Assembly (NCBI GenBank): GCA_963662155.1 | Contig: OY759262.1 | Coordinates: 15,693,282-15,757,281 of the forward strand | From: Lamellibrachia columna | Lineage: Eukaryota > Annelida > Polychaeta > Sabellida > Siboglinidae | Reading direction: 5' to 3' | DNA length: 64,000 bases | Part shown: positions 1 to 13,199 of the stretch, piece after piece | Position numbering within the stretch: the stretch's first letter is position 1 | Layout: each line of letters begins with the position of its first letter | Translations under genes and position numbers: made by a program | The notes under the pieces: generated by a model | What the model was told of the DNA's origin: nothing | Databases searched by the model: none | What the model saw: only the letters and a program-made list of their open reading frames with translations

Positions 1-930
1 ACTTGACTTGTTATTAACCGAATGGATTGTAAAAACTACATAAATTGTCTTTCTGTACTTCTGTTTTACTGTCATGTGCTGTTTAATATTTAGTGTAAAT
101 TTATGATCGGTTTCTTTATGGATTAGTATCTGAACAACAAACTTTATGCTCATTATAGCAACTTGGTCTCTTTTTTCCTTGCTATGGTTTTTCACAGAAA
201 ACAATGGGCAATTCCGCCAAATGGTCAACTTTTTTTAATTTGGTTTATCTGAAGATAAACATTTGTACTAAAGGGAAATATGATGGACGTATCAATATCA
301 TTGCATGAATTAGGGTTGGGCAAACATTTTATTCACAAAATGCCATTTTTTACCAACCATAATTTTTTAGTTTATGGCTAAAATCTCACAATATAGCATA
401 TATCCAAGAACAACAATAAGTACACAAGATATAGGAGGGATGTCAAGGATACTTTCAGAGATATTATATTTTGAAAATGCGTAAATCTGTTATTTTGTCA
501 ATTCAGAACATGGTGGGAGACAAACACAAAATTTAAAACTACCACAGAGGCAAATAAAAATGTGGTAAAATGGAAGATTACTGTTGTATGTTGTCAATAA
601 AACAAGTTTCATTCAGGTATGTAATTTTTTTGGGGTGGATTATTTTAATGTTGTTTTTCCCCCCGAATCAAGGTTCAGGGAAAATGTCAAAACTACACCC
701 GAGTCGGAACTGAAGATGAACACAAATTGTGTTGTGGGTTTTTTCTTTCTCCGGGTAGAACTGAGGTTGCACATCCTTTCAATAGTGGTTCTGATTGGGA
801 TGCATTGCAGTATTTGTACACTCGGATGGATCAATGGTGGGTGTTACTTTCACATAAACTGGAGAACTTGACATCATGACACACGGCGGCTACCTCCACT
901 TTTTTCAGTTTCAGATACTTTTTCTCAAGA
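1..930. other. AT-rich stretch, nothing recognised
   Basis: No coding region, RNA gene or repeat family is recognisable here. The reading frames present are short and have no family resemblance that I can see. Confidence 0.5.
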
Positions 931-1103
931 TCATTTACTTGGTGCCAGAATGCTTTTAGTGCACCAATGATAATAAGAGTTGAGACAAAAGTCAAGCAAG
1001 CGAGGAATCACTGCTGTATCATGCTGGAGGTGAACAGTGAAGATGGCTTCCAGGATGTCACGGTTCTTGCACTGGAGTGAATCCTCCTGATAGTTGGGGA
1101 AAA
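931..1103 (-). CDS. Possible terminal exon of an unknown gene
   Basis: On the minus strand a good 3' splice acceptor (pyrimidine-rich, ending TTTCAG at 1104-1109) is followed by an open stretch of about 57 codons that ends in TGA. Its composition looks protein-like (for example the run DILEAIFTVHLQHDTAVI). No family is recognised and no upstream exon was found, so this could equally be chance or a retrotransposon scrap. Confidence 0.2.
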
Positions 1104-1188
1104 CTGAAACCAGAACCATTATGACATAGTAAATGAATCAAATGAAGAAATAGTGGGATATTCCTAATATATCTTTGAGCAAATTATC

Positions 1189-1239
1189 ATATATATATAT
1201 ATATATAATATATATATATATAATATATATATATATATT
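1189..1239. repeat. (TA)n microsatellite
   Basis: Alternating TA tract with two small interruptions. Confidence 0.9.
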
Positions 1240-3589
1240 CACAACTGAAGTGTAAATCATTCAATGGACACACCGAAAAGTAAACATGAGACTTTGAATT
1301 GAATTTGAAAGCTGTAATAATTAATTATAACAATACGTTACTCGCTGTTAATGCTGTCTAATCAGTCATTCGGTGATTCAATTAGTGATTTCATCCAAGT
1401 AAAAATGAAATGTGGCAAGCAACTGATGATCAGAAATTTGAGAAACATCTTAAAAATGAATTCTTCAGAATTTATGTCCAGAATCCAGATAAAAACTAGC
1501 AAAATAATACAGTAAAATAAAAATCACATACTAGGCTATCAGAATCGTGATGACGAATAATTAAATTTATTGTTCATTATAAATTTCAATATTATTTTTT
1601 ATATATAGATGTACATGAAGTTTTTTTTTTAGATCTATCCAGATTAGACAGTCAAGTTCTGAAAGAATGGTAGCCATAATCATAATTTATATAATTAATA
1701 TTAAACTAAGCTATCGGTAATCACAAATTTAGCAAAAACAGTGTTTGTATGTAATATTGATCAATTTCGATAAACATTTACCATGTTTATGGTTGAGTAT
1801 TTCTTGGACTAGGGCCATTTCAAAACAAGGCAAAATCCGTTTTAATTCCGTTTCAGCAAAAGGTAAATTCCATTTTAAATAATGAATTTTCCCTTTCACA
1901 AAGACCAATTTTGTTGTGAATATTTAACCTTAGTACAAATCCGACAATTAATTTATCAATATATTTACTAAATTAACCAGTGAACTGCGCGGTTGTACCC
2001 GCCACCCCTCAAAACAATGATACAGGGGTTCTAGCGTCCAGTCGGAAAGTGACGAGGATCAGCCTATTTCGCTGCAATGGGGAGGTCAACTTTTAGCGAT
2101 AAACAAATACTCAAATTATTCGTTACAAATTATCAGTAAAATGTTATATGTTGCGTATATCATATTTGTTTGCCATTATGTGTCATAATATGCAGAAATA
2201 TCTATCAACTCGCTCAAAACTTTCAACCCAACAACTGGGCAGGCACCCCCACAAATCAAATGTCATTGTGACAAATCTGCATTAATGTTAAAATTTAATT
2301 TCAAGCCGGATCTATAGGTACTATGCACTAGGCGTTCTGGTGTCAACTTTTTAACATTTTCATCAAACAATAACACCAAGATGAAAGGTAGCGTTTACAT
2401 AATAATGGCGGGAGAATTTTCATTAGCTAAGATTAGTGCATATCACAGATTGGTGGAATCATCATTTCTTTTCAAAATAAACTTTATTTTGATCAGATAG
2501 GACAAATATTGACATGGCGCAAAGTCTAAGAATGAAGCATGGTTTATTTGTGATTTTTCGATTGGACCAAAATGCCAAGTGAGGCACTTCGTGTCTGCGT
2601 AACAGCATAGCATCTTAGAGCCAACAGCATGTCACCATGGTCAGTTAATCGTGTAGTCGTATGCTTTCTTGAAAGACTAGTGAACTCGTAACATTCAAGT
2701 TATCACAGAGAAGTTTAACACATGAACAGATAACATAATGAAGCTTTTGTGGTGTAAATTTTTATTCCAGTACATTTAATAACAATGTCTGGCAGACATG
2801 CAGAAATAAGGACAATTTCTGTGGAAAATCCTTGCCCAAGCCTACATGAATTGCATGAATGAATAAAATATTTGATGTCAAAGACGGTGGAATAGAATAT
2901 GCAACTTTAAAAAAAAATTCAACTGTCTAAAAAACATAGTTTTTCATCATATTTTCTTTTTTGTTACAGATTTTTAAAATGTAGTAATGAGATAGAGTGA
3001 CATAGCAGTCTGACTGTCAAATTTAATTTCTCTGTCTTCAGCATGATTATAGGAATCTTGGTTCTAACTTGGGTCACATCAGGCATGTATGTCATTAACA
3101 CAAAATTACAATTTTTTTATTGTATCATCTAGTAATTGCTTAACAAAAAAATGTGCAAAGTACATTTTTAGTCCTGACTAGGCACAAGTACTTAACTTCA
3201 TTTTGTTCATCGTAGTTTATGGTTTTTCTTCATTATGGACATAGACATTTTATGTACATCCATAACGCTGTACGTCCATAACACAATTCTCAACAGTGCA
3301 AAGTTGATAGGACTACCACATTTTCTGAAATATTTGAACTACACTTGATACATACCACAAATAACTCACTATGTGGCTCTGAAGTCATTGTTTTCACTTA
3401 ATGCTAGTTCTGTCATACAGGAAAATTACTACAGTCAGCATTGGAATTCTACATCGACTGGGACATCAGTATTGACATATCAAGAAGTACATGGATGTGA
3501 AATACAACTACAACATCCTAACAAAGGAATTTGATTAACCAAGGATATCTCTGAAATAGGGTGTCCCAACTCCTAAGGTAGTTTATCTT
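1240..3589. other. AT-rich stretch, nothing recognised
   Basis: About 2.3 kb of AT-rich sequence without a convincing reading frame, RNA gene or repeat that I can name. Confidence 0.5.
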
Positions 3590-5045
3590 TGAGAGTCTTG
3601 TCACCTTAGTCGAATCTGTGAACAAAGTGAAAAAGCATTGTACAAACTCAAAAATGAAATAATCACATCAGACATATATAACCAATTAGACAAAAGCCTT
3701 GTGCAAATCGTAACAAAACTACTACCGGTACATAATAATATATCAAACAGACAACGTGGATCCACATGCCAGATAAATTAGTAAGCGTAGAAAACATAAA
3801 CATAAAAACTCAGAATGGATCACTCAAGGTATACTAAAATCAATTAAATGCAGAGATAGGCTCCATCGGATTCATAAGTATACAGATCCAAATTCCTACA
3901 AATATTGTATACAGCATACAAACCGGATGACATACAACATAATCTTTAAAAGAAGTATCAGACAAGCGAAAAGAATGCATTTTGCTAAGCTTTTTCATAA
4001 ATATCAAAATAACAAAAACCTGGAGTATGATAAATACAATTCTGAATTAGTCTGCAAAAAAAAAAAAATTAATACAAAAGGCTTTAAAGAAGAGGAACAA
4101 ATTATAACTAATGAGGTGGAAATAAGTGTAACTCCTTTTTTACTAACATAGGGTCGAATTTAGCAAGTACCAGTATATAAAAACATTAATTTATAAAGCA
4201 TCTCCCCTTTATCATAACGCAATCATTAAACACATGAATATTCCAGATGAACTTAAAATCACTAATGTCATTTCGATATTAAAACAACAATGACAGATCA
4301 AATTTTAACAATTATAGACCAATATCACTGCTACCAGGTATCTCAAAAATCATAAAAGCATATACAATCAAATTTACTTTGAACAGCATGGTATGCTTTT
4401 TGCACACCAATAAGGTTTTAGAAAACAACACTCAGTAGACCTGGCAGTATTAGAACTAGTTGACAAGCATGTTAGATCACAATATTCTCCTAAGTAAATT
4501 AAGTCACTATGGAATAAGGGACGTAGCATTAAATTTATTTAAGTTATATAAAAAATCTTAAGCAATACATAAAAATCTATGGAGCTAAATCAGATATCCT
4601 AAATATTACCGCAGGGGTACCTCAAGGATTTATCCTTGGCCTCCTACTTTTTATAATATACATTAATGACATAACAAATGCAAGTGTTAAATTTCATAAT
4701 GTATGCTGATGATACTACCCCGATAGAGTCACTTGAATCTTATCAATATATGGCAGATGTCATAAACAATGAACTATGAATAAAAAATAAATGAATGGCT
4801 CAGCATTACTAAATCATATCTTAACATAAGCAACTCATTAAACATACGACACACAAGAAAGTAAATCGGGCAAAATAAAAATCAAAGGCAATCTTGTTGA
4901 AAGTGCTAACAATAAAAATGTTCTAAGTGTAACTATCGATGCAAATTTAAAATGGAAAAATCATACCGATAAAATTGCCAACAAATGTTCTAAAATGATT
5001 GGAATTTTAAACAAGCTAAACAAATCTAACACTTGTTTAATCGGT
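3590..5045 (+). pseudogene. Decayed non-LTR retrotransposon (LINE) reverse transcriptase
   Basis: Fragments of a jockey/CR1-type reverse transcriptase are spread over three frames. The 3,927-4,151 stretch resembles the linker just before the RT domain (RSIRQAKRMHFAKLFHKYQ). Around 4,615-4,690 the sequence encodes the turn GVPQGFILG followed by IIYINDITNA, and near 4,700 the catalytic YADDT box. Numerous frameshifts and stops separate the pieces, so it is dead. Family assignment within LINEs is uncertain. Confidence 0.7.
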
Positions 5046-5769
5046 GCAGTGCAAACACATTGACATTGTCATTGCTAGAAATTTTGTTTTTAGTGAAAAA
5101 CTTGACATCGTTTTTCCCACCGTGCTCAATGCCAAAATGCAAATCGCATGACATGCAATAAGCCTTATTGTTTCTTACTTCGCTACTTGCGCGTACATAC
5201 TGAAAATCACCAACGCAAGAGAGCTAAAAGAAACAGCCTCCCCCATTCAACTTTCTTCTTTTTTTGGCAAACTTGCAAAGATTTATGTTGCTCCGCGTCG
5301 CCATTTCGATTCTCGTGGCGCTCTTCCAAGAACGCATGCGCGAGGAAATGTGAAATCACGTCATTTAAGCCCAAAGAAGCAACATGTTCATAGAACGTTC
5401 AACGGCTTACGCACAACAAGAACGGCCTAGCCCTAGTGATCAAGAAATATATTTAATTTAGGGGTAAAAAAAATAGGGGACAGTACAAAAAACAGGACAT
5501 TTCAGCTAAGAAGCGGGAAAGCGGTATCAAGGTGAAAAAGCGGGATTTCCCGCCCGAAAGCGGTAACGTTGACAAGGTCTTTGCGATCCTTTCTTCTGAA
5601 GTTCTGTTCTGTTGCGGTTGCGTAAGCAATCAAACGGTTTACAACAAATTTCTCATCACGCTTACACCAAAACACATATCGAAACACGTATGCTCTCAAA
5701 CACAAACGCACGCACACGCAATTATTTGGAATCAATTTTAATATTGACATACTATTTTAACATTAATTA
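5046..5769. other. Intergenic stretch, nothing recognised
   Basis: Overlapping short frames on both strands around 5,150-5,750 show no recognisable protein. The local composition is richer in GC than the flanks, suggesting another old insertion, but no inverted or direct ends were found. Confidence 0.4.
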
Positions 5770-6665
5770 ATCAGTTCTTTGGTGGTGTCTGTCTATTAGC
5801 AACATGATAACTGTTTGAGTATTTGCATAGGCGTCGGAATCTATTGAATATTGCGGGGGGGCTGGTGGCTGCGAGCCATGGCCTCGAATGGTAGTACAGG
5901 CCACATGCCCTTCTAGCAATTTTTTGGGAAATGTGCTCTTCCTCCTTGTTCCCTGTTGTACAGGGGTGATGGTCAGGTAAAGTATCGTCGAGCCACTCTT
6001 TCTGTTCTTTCTTTGCATAGTTTTTCTATCGGCCGCCCCCTCTCTCTCCACCTTTCATCCTCCCCTGATCTTCTCATATCCCTCCTCACGCAGTCCTCCC
6101 ATCTCAGCTATGGCCTTCCCCTTTTCCTGCGTCCTTTGTGTCCCCCCTCTGCTCTCTTTGCTAGTTTGCCTGCATCCATCCTTACCAAGTGACCTGCCCA
6201 TCTCATCCTGCATTGCATCACAACTTCTTTCCTCATGTCGTTCATCCTTCTTTTGTCCACCCTCTTTGTTCTTGTTATTCGACGAACCAAGTTGTTCTCA
6301 CACACTTGCAGCTGTTGTTGTTGTTGTTGTCCTGTCAACGTCACTGTCTCCAGACCATACAGGCATGGCGGTGTAACACACGCTCTCATGACTTTCCCTA
6401 TCAGTTTTTTCGAAATTTTTCTGTCCAACATGACTCCCTCTACCTTTCTCCAAGCATTCACTCCCGCTTGTATCCGACGTCGCACTTCAACCTCTGAATG
6501 CCCATCCTCCGTAACCATTCCTCCAAGGTACACAAAGCCATCCACTTGCTTGATCTCCTTACCATCCAACCTGATGTTCAACTCCTCTCTCTGGTGTCCA
6601 ACCCACATCACTTCTGTCTTCTTCCGGCTCATTCTCATGATTCTCTTATGATTAGAAATAACCAT
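5770..6665 (-). pseudogene. 3' end of a non-LTR retrotransposon reverse transcriptase
   Basis: The minus strand encodes the C-terminal half of an endonuclease/reverse-transcriptase polyprotein. It includes the conserved block DGFVYLGGMVTEDG, a following RRRIQAGVNAWRK helix, the CLYGLETVTL strand and a basic GRRKRGRP end with an RRDM-type tail in a shifted frame near 6,050-6,110. A CAA-rich tract codes for six glutamines near 6,315. The N-terminal endonuclease and the catalytic RT core are absent, as expected of a 5'-truncated copy. Frameshifts near 6,110 show it is not functional. Confidence 0.75.
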
Positions 6666-7017
6666 TGTCTCGTTGTCATGCAGTGCATGTTAATTTCTTC
6701 AGACATACTAATTCCTTTGTAATGTACAGTCTTATCGGTGTGATCATATTTTACGAACTATATTTTGTATAATTTAAATTATTGATCACGTGTTTAGCTA
6801 AACCGCTATATCACGTGTTTATTTAAACCGGTTACATAGTAAAACAAAATTTTATTTTATATTTACCTTCCACTGTGCAGTCGTCTAGAAAGCGATGTCC
6901 ATGTGGAAATGTGGATAACTACAACTGCTGTTTCTGGTGTCTTATTGGAACTGAACGCCTTCAACTGGTATGACGTCCTTTGATAGCTGGTCAAATGTAC
7001 TTAGGCCTACTGTGTCG
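6666..7017. other. Intergenic, nothing recognised
   Basis: About 350 bases with no supportable gene. A short direct repeat of the type ATCACGTGTTTA occurs twice near 6,785-6,820. Confidence 0.4.
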
Positions 7018-7019
7018 TA

Positions 7020-7880
7020 GGGGAGACCGGGGCTAGTTCTACACAGGGGCAAGTTGTTACATAGGCGTCATACGAAAACATAGCACACATGTGGAGGTGC
7101 AATCGACAGTAGTTGGTTGGGAGCCAGCAGACATAATGTCCAGCAATCGGGAGTAAAGAAGACGACATTAACGAGATGTGGACAAAAACGACTTTTCAAC
7201 CACCTATAAAACTTTTTTGGGTATGCCCACATAACTTTATCATCTCACCCAGCCACTTTTTATATTTCTTGAATGAAAATTGACGCATATCTACTATGGG
7301 GTATAAGGGGTTATGCCAAGTAGAAGTTAAATTGAAATTCAGGACTTGGTATCGTGCGTTCAAGTTCAACTACAAAAATTGTGTTTGGGGCAAGTTGTTA
7401 CAACTATGACCACGCTCGAGCGGCTCGAACCGATGGCTCAGCCAGCGAGTCGTGTGCTGATAATGACCGAAAGAAAAACATTTATTTAACCGCGACGTGT
7501 GAACGTTTTATTTCACTTGTGAAGCCTAGCGTACTTGTTTATAAGCAGTACTGTAAATGCTAGCAGCGTTAACCAAACTTAACGAATATCTCAGAAGCGC
7601 GGGTTACACATAGATGAAACATGTTTTGACTCTCGATAAGCCAATGGCTTCCTTGTCCACTTTTCATCTGGGTGTTTTGCCTTGGGTGACAGTCTTGTTC
7701 AGGCTAGTTGGAATCTTCACATATCCAGCTAATTACAATATGGAATATCAAAGGTGTGGCACATTTTATTAACACCAATAATACATTTAATGTACACGTT
7801 GACAGAAATAATGCATCTAACAAACTTTTCGCAAAAAGTGACTTTAACTGAAAATTGTAACAACTAGCCCCGGTCTCCCC
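7020..7880. mobile_element. Short non-autonomous DNA transposon with terminal inverted repeats
   Basis: The left end (7,020-7,043) and the reverse complement of the right end (7,856-7,880) share GGGGAGACCGGGGCTAGTT followed by a near-identical 5-6 bases. Each end abuts TA (7,018-7,019 and 7,881-7,882), consistent with a TA target duplication of the Tc1/mariner kind. The interior has no transposase; one 69-codon frame near 7,354 is not recognisable. The motif GGGGCAAGTTGTTAC also occurs twice inside (near 7,046 and 7,387), so the ends may be composite. Confidence 0.65.
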
Positions 7881-7882
7881 TA

Positions 7883-8436
7883 TTTATTTCTATCACTGTC
7901 ACCTTCGTCATCCTCCTTGCTACGTTGAAGCTACGCAGTCCAAGAACCTAATATATTGCCGTTGAAAAAACAGTATAGTTTTTCCTGCGGTTGTATTCGT
8001 GTATGCGTTCATGCATTAATAGTGCATCGTTGGTTGGAAATATTAATATATGCCAGTGCACGTTTTCTTTGCTAACTATTGCATTTCAGTGGGGCCGACG
8101 AGATTAAAATAGTTAAATGAACAGTCTAAAGAATGGCGTTTTGTCATGCCATCAAAACATGATAGTGACAATAATGATGCTATTCGACTTGGATCTCACC
8201 TTATTAGTTATGCTTTTGGAATATCTCAGACATGGCTGCAGTCTGGCATGTTACTTAGATCATGTGCACCAAAGTTACCTTTGTCTAAAGAACGTGACTT
8301 ACAGAAAATGCACCGCTTTGATATTAGCTTGATGTAATAAAGAAAATAATCTTATAAACACGAGTCATAGTGAAGATGATGTCCAGTTATGTCCGATGAG
8401 TGCGTCGGTGACTGAACAGGCTAATTCGTGATTTGC
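7883..8436. other. Intergenic, nothing firmly recognised
   Basis: A 63-codon frame at 8,146-8,337 on the plus strand starts with ATG but shows no family features. I do not support it as a gene. Confidence 0.4.
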
Positions 8437-8437
8437 A

Positions 8438-8440
8438 ACA

Positions 8441-8507
<67 letters not shown>

Positions 8508-8526
8508 GCGCACGCACGCACGCACA
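8438..8526. repeat. (GCAC)n tetranucleotide microsatellite
   Basis: About 22 near-perfect CACG/GCAC units. The long Thr-His-Ala-Arg and Cys-Val-Arg-Ala frames over it are artefacts of the repeat. Confidence 0.95.
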
Positions 8527-8659
8527 TACACGCTGTGACGTTGTTGTATTCGCGGTCCTTCCGCCGCTGCCGTTTTTCGGCTTCGTGTGCTGTGCGGTTT
8601 AGTTCAAAACGTCCCCCCCCCCCCGGTAGCACGTGTGTCAATGGTAAGTTGGGCATAAA

Positions 8660-9060
8660 GTAATTGCTTTGGAACTCTGGTGTCTAGCATGCGCTTGACA
8701 TGCCCAGCCCAACATAGCTCCGAGATTTAACCAGGCGGGCCTCAGTGCTGGTGGTGCATGCCTGTTCAAGAATGCTGTTGAAATTGTTCAAGAACTTTGA
8801 TGTGGCGACAGTGTTTCGCTGCCATACAAAACTGTGGGCAGCACAACAGCTTTGTTTACCAGGATCTTAGTAGATGTCCTAAGTCCGCGTTCAGTGAAGA
8901 CATGGCTCTTCCGTAGGCAGCACAGGCATTTTATTCTGTACTGAATTTCCGCATTGATGTTTGCTGGACTGGAAAGGTTGCTTCATAAGTACGCGAAATG
9001 GTCAACATTATCAATTGCAGTCTTTGTTGCGAATGGTCGTGCGGTTTAATGTCAAATAAT
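8660..9060 (-). pseudogene. Fragment of a non-LTR reverse transcriptase C-terminal region
   Basis: Translating the minus strand gives, with breaks, a block resembling the conserved region after the RT palm: a DHFAYLCSNLSS strand, a helix INAEIQYRIKC, then AVVLPTVLYGSETL. These are typical for LINE polyproteins. Both ends are truncated and stops interrupt it. Confidence 0.6.
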
Positions 9061-9669
9061 ATGTCGTTTTTAATGGCATGGGAATAAGCATATTAATCAA
9101 CCACGTGCTGAACTAATTATTAACATTAATTTTGTAATAAAACTTATCAAACAATGATGCAATGCTTACATGTGTGTGCGTGAGCACTTGTGCTGTGTTG
9201 CATGCGCGTATGGTATTGTGGTATGTGCGTGCGTGCGTGCGTGCGTGCGTGCGTACATTATACGAATTATTGAAACTAATACATCGTCTTTGTGAATATA
9301 CATACGTTGTAAACCTCAAATCACGCATCGCGTCTATGTAGAAGCTTCAGATTCATATGACCTCAATTATGTTGGACCTCAATACATTTCCAACGTCTTG
9401 GGAACCCTATGAGACGAAGAGCCAAATATACGTGGGCACGTTTGAGCTGCAGATCAACAGGAGCCATGATTTGAAATTGGTTTTATTTGGCATAATTAAT
9501 ACAAATAGCAAAATACATATGAAAACAATTCATGTCAGGATGCCAGTAAAAACTATACCATTTGAAGCAACTTGACGCCCTAAATGCTAAATAATATTAT
9601 ACAAGCATTTATAAATAATGTAATAATAAAATCATTAATATAATTATGTCTAGCAATGTATATACCCGG
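9061..9669. other. Intergenic with a GTGC microsatellite at 9,224-9,254
   Basis: Apart from the short GTGC repeat, a 72-codon plus-strand frame (9,357-9,575) is present but is not recognisable. Confidence 0.4.
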
Positions 9670-10130
9670 TATATATATATTATATATATATATACATATA
9701 TAAACCTATATATTACCTAACAATATAGTATGAATAATACATAGTATGAAAACAATATATTATACACATATTGTCGAAATGTGAGCAGATGTTGAATGGA
9801 AAGCAGTGTAGACATGAATTTAAGAATGTTTATAGTTGTACAATCAAGTGAATAGTATTATTCTGCCTAGTAACATGGCTGTGTATTTCATTATTTTTGT
9901 GACAGACGAGAAGAGAATGTATGGGCATTCCCTTTTTGATATTTAGTCATACAACTGAACACCCTGGATTACAAAGAAATCTTCTAATTTAAGTATTCCA
10001 TACATTTTAAAACTGGGGTCTCTATGTGCAATGAATTTGCTTTTGTGTATCATACGGACTGCGTAGGATACACAAGAGTATGTTTAACATTCTCTACACT
10101 AGTATTGCTAAAATGTCAGCTATAATAGAT
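9670..10130. other. AT-rich DNA with TA repeats, nothing recognised
   Basis: TA-rich tracts near 9,670-9,705 are followed by sequence without a supportable gene. Confidence 0.4.
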
Positions 10131-10640
10131 CCAGCAATGAAAGCAGTTTCGATCGTCAGCACTGTAGCTGTTATTTTCAACATTTAGTAGATTTGTTCGT
10201 GTCACCACAAATAATTGTCTTTATTTTCATTCTGCAGCTGTTTGAGTATTATATCAATATCCTTAGTAAATACATTCCTTGTACTTAGGTCTGGTGATCT
10301 ATATACTGATCCAATTATTGTGCCCTAGTGTGTGGAATCATGAGAGCTGTTCAAAATATCAATACAAAGATAATTATAGTGATTTTCGCTATTGTTTGTG
10401 AAGACAATGTCAGTTCTTACTTTAAAATCTATACCATGTTTTATGTATATACACAAACCCCCACCTTCTTTTGGTTGTGGGTTTGTGTCTGCACACAAAC
10501 TGATATTCATTTAATTTTGCAAGTTGTGTAATATTTTTATTTAGCCATGATGTTTTAATCGTTACAACGTCAAAAGCTATATTGTTTTCAATGTTTTGTT
10601 CATGACGCAATGCTTTAGATTTGTTTTTTAGTAAACTGCG
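10131..10640 (-). pseudogene. Fragment of LINE apurinic-type endonuclease domain
   Basis: On the minus strand two frames join into an endonuclease-like segment: the stretch VVTIKTSWLN corresponds to the conserved 'ALTETWL' strand, and after a frameshift the run GGGLCIYIKHGIDFKVRTD corresponds to the next conserved block. LINE endonucleases carry these two motifs about 40 residues apart, as here. It is truncated at both sides and decayed. Confidence 0.6.
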
Positions 10641-10982
10641 AATATTTATGCTAAGAATAACTGTTTGCTTTGATTACATGTTGCTAAAGTTCCTGGTTCA
10701 TCTCAGGAATATTGTGATTCAGTTATAATATTAATGTTATATCTTCATTTTCTGGTATCATCATTTATGGAATATGTGGAAGTTTTTTTTACACAACAAT
10801 ACATACACAGTGTAGTATAATTGTTTACATTTATGATTAACATGATTATAACTATCCTACGGCTATGGTCATATTGTGCTTGATAATGTATGCATATGAT
10901 ACAGTAAATAAAGGCATACATATAAATAAAGCCATACCTATAAATAATCAAGGTTGAAGAGAGTAATACGACAAGTACATAT
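10641..10982. other. AT-rich spacer, nothing recognised
   Basis: No supportable feature before the minisatellite. Confidence 0.4.
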
Positions 10983-13150
10983 ATCTGTACCGCCATGACT
11001 GTACATCGATGTATGTCATATAACTGTACCGCCATGACTACATTGATGTATGTCATATAACTGTACAGTCATGACTGTACATCGATGTATGTCATATAAC
11101 TGTACCACCATGACTTTACTTTGATGTATGTCATATAACTGTACAGCCATGACTGTACATTGATGTATTTCATATAACTGTACCGCCATGACTGTACATT
11201 GATGTATGCCATATAACTGTACCGCCATGACTGTACATTGATGTATGCCATATAACTGTACTGCCATGGCTGTACATTGATGTATGTCATATAACTGTAC
11301 CGCCATGACTGTACATTGATGTATGCCATATAGCTGTACAGCCATGACTGTACATTGATGTATGCCATATAACTGTACAGCCATGACTGTACATTGATGT
11401 ATGTCATATAACTGTACCGCCATGACTGTACATTGATGTATGCCATATAACTGTTCTGCCATGACTGTACATTGATGTATGCCATGTAACTGTACCGCCA
11501 TGACTGTACACTGATGTATGTCATATAACTGTACAGCCTTGACTGTACACAGATGTATGCCATATAACTGTACCGCCATGACTGTACATTGATGTATGTC
11601 ATATAATTGTACTGCCATGACTTTACATTGATGTATGTCATATAACTGTACCGCCATGACTGTACACTGATGTATGTCATATAACTGTACCGCCATGACT
11701 TTACATTGATGTATGTCATATAACTGTACCGCCATGACTGTACATTGATGTATGTCATATAACTGTACCGCCATGACTGTACATTGATGTATGTCATATA
11801 ACTGTACCGCCATGACTGTACATTGATGTATGCCATATAACTGTACAGCCATGACTGTACATTGATGTATGTCATATAACTGTACCGCCATGACGGTACA
11901 TTGATGTATGCCATATAACTGTACCACCATGACTGTACATTGATGTATGCCATATAACTGTACCGCCATGATTGTACATTGATGTATGTCATATAACTGT
12001 ACCGCCATGACTGTACATTGATGTATGCCATGTAACTGTACCGCCATGACTGTACACTGATGTATGTCATGTAACTGTACCGCCATGACTGTACACTGAT
12101 GTATGTCATGTAACTGTACCGCCATGACTGTACATTGATGTATGCCATATAACTGTACCGCCATGACTTTACATTGATGTATGTCATATAACTGTACCGC
12201 CATGACTGTACATTGATGTATGTCATATAACTGTACATTGATGTATGTCATATAACTGTACCGCCATGACTGGACATTGATGTATGTCATATAACTGTAC
12301 CGCCATGACTGTACATTGATGTATGTCATATAACTGTACCACCATGACTGTACACTGATGTATGTCATGTAACTGTACCGCCATGACTTTACACTGATGT
12401 ATGTCATATAACTGTACCGCCATGACTGTACATTGATGTATGTCATATAACTGTACCGCCATGACTTTACATTGATGTATGTCATATAACTGTACCGCCA
12501 TGACTGTACATTGATGTATGTCATATAACTGTACCGCCATGACTGTACATTGATGTATGCCATATAACTGTACCACCATGACTGTACACTGATGTATGTC
12601 ATGTAACTCTACCGCCATGACTGTACACTGATGTATGTCATGTAACTGTACTGCCATGACTGTACATTGATGTATGCCATATAACTGTACCGCCATGACT
12701 TTACATTGATGTATGTCATATAACTGTACCGCCATGACTGTACATTGATGTATGTCATATAACTGTACCGCCATGACTGTACATTGATGTATGTCATATA
12801 ACTGTACCGCCATGACTGTACATTGATGTATGCCATATAACTGTATCGCCATGACTGTACATTGATGTATGTCATATAACTGTACCGCCATGACTTTACA
12901 TTGATGTATGTCATGTAACTGTACCGCCATGACTGTACATTGATGTATGTCATATAACTGTACCGCCATGACTGTACACTGATGTATGTCATGTAACTGT
13001 ACCGCCATGACTTTACACTGATGTATGTCATATAACTGTACCGCCATGACTTTACATTGATGTATGTCATGTAACTGTACCGCCATGACTGTACATTGAT
13101 GTATGCCATGTAACTGTATCGCCATGACTGTACATTGATGTACAGTGTAT
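10983..13150. repeat. 39-bp minisatellite, about 55 tandem units
   Basis: The unit reads CGCCATGACTGTACATTGAT followed by GTATGTCATATAACTGTAC. Units differ mainly at a few positions (C/T in GTATGYCAT, A/G in CATRTAAC, G/T in CTKTACA). One short unit occurs near 12,225-12,240. Because 39 is a multiple of 3 and the unit lacks stops in two minus-strand frames, it generates open frames of up to 528 codons with a 13-residue period. These are not evidence for protein. Confidence 0.97.
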
Positions 13151-13199
13151 GTCATGTGTGAGTTCCATTCATCCACATTTCTCAGTAAAGTCCCTTTAG

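Noticed and set aside
8146..8337. 63-codon plus-strand frame
   Set aside because: Starts with ATG, but no homology, promoter or splice support could be seen.
8387..8663. Thr-His-Ala-Arg and Cys-Val-Arg-Ala frames
   Set aside because: Translation of the GCAC microsatellite.
11016..13176. Open frames of 528, 389, 317 and 166 codons on the minus strand
   Set aside because: All are produced by the 39-bp minisatellite, whose unit is a multiple of three without stops in two frames. No promoter or non-repeat coding part.
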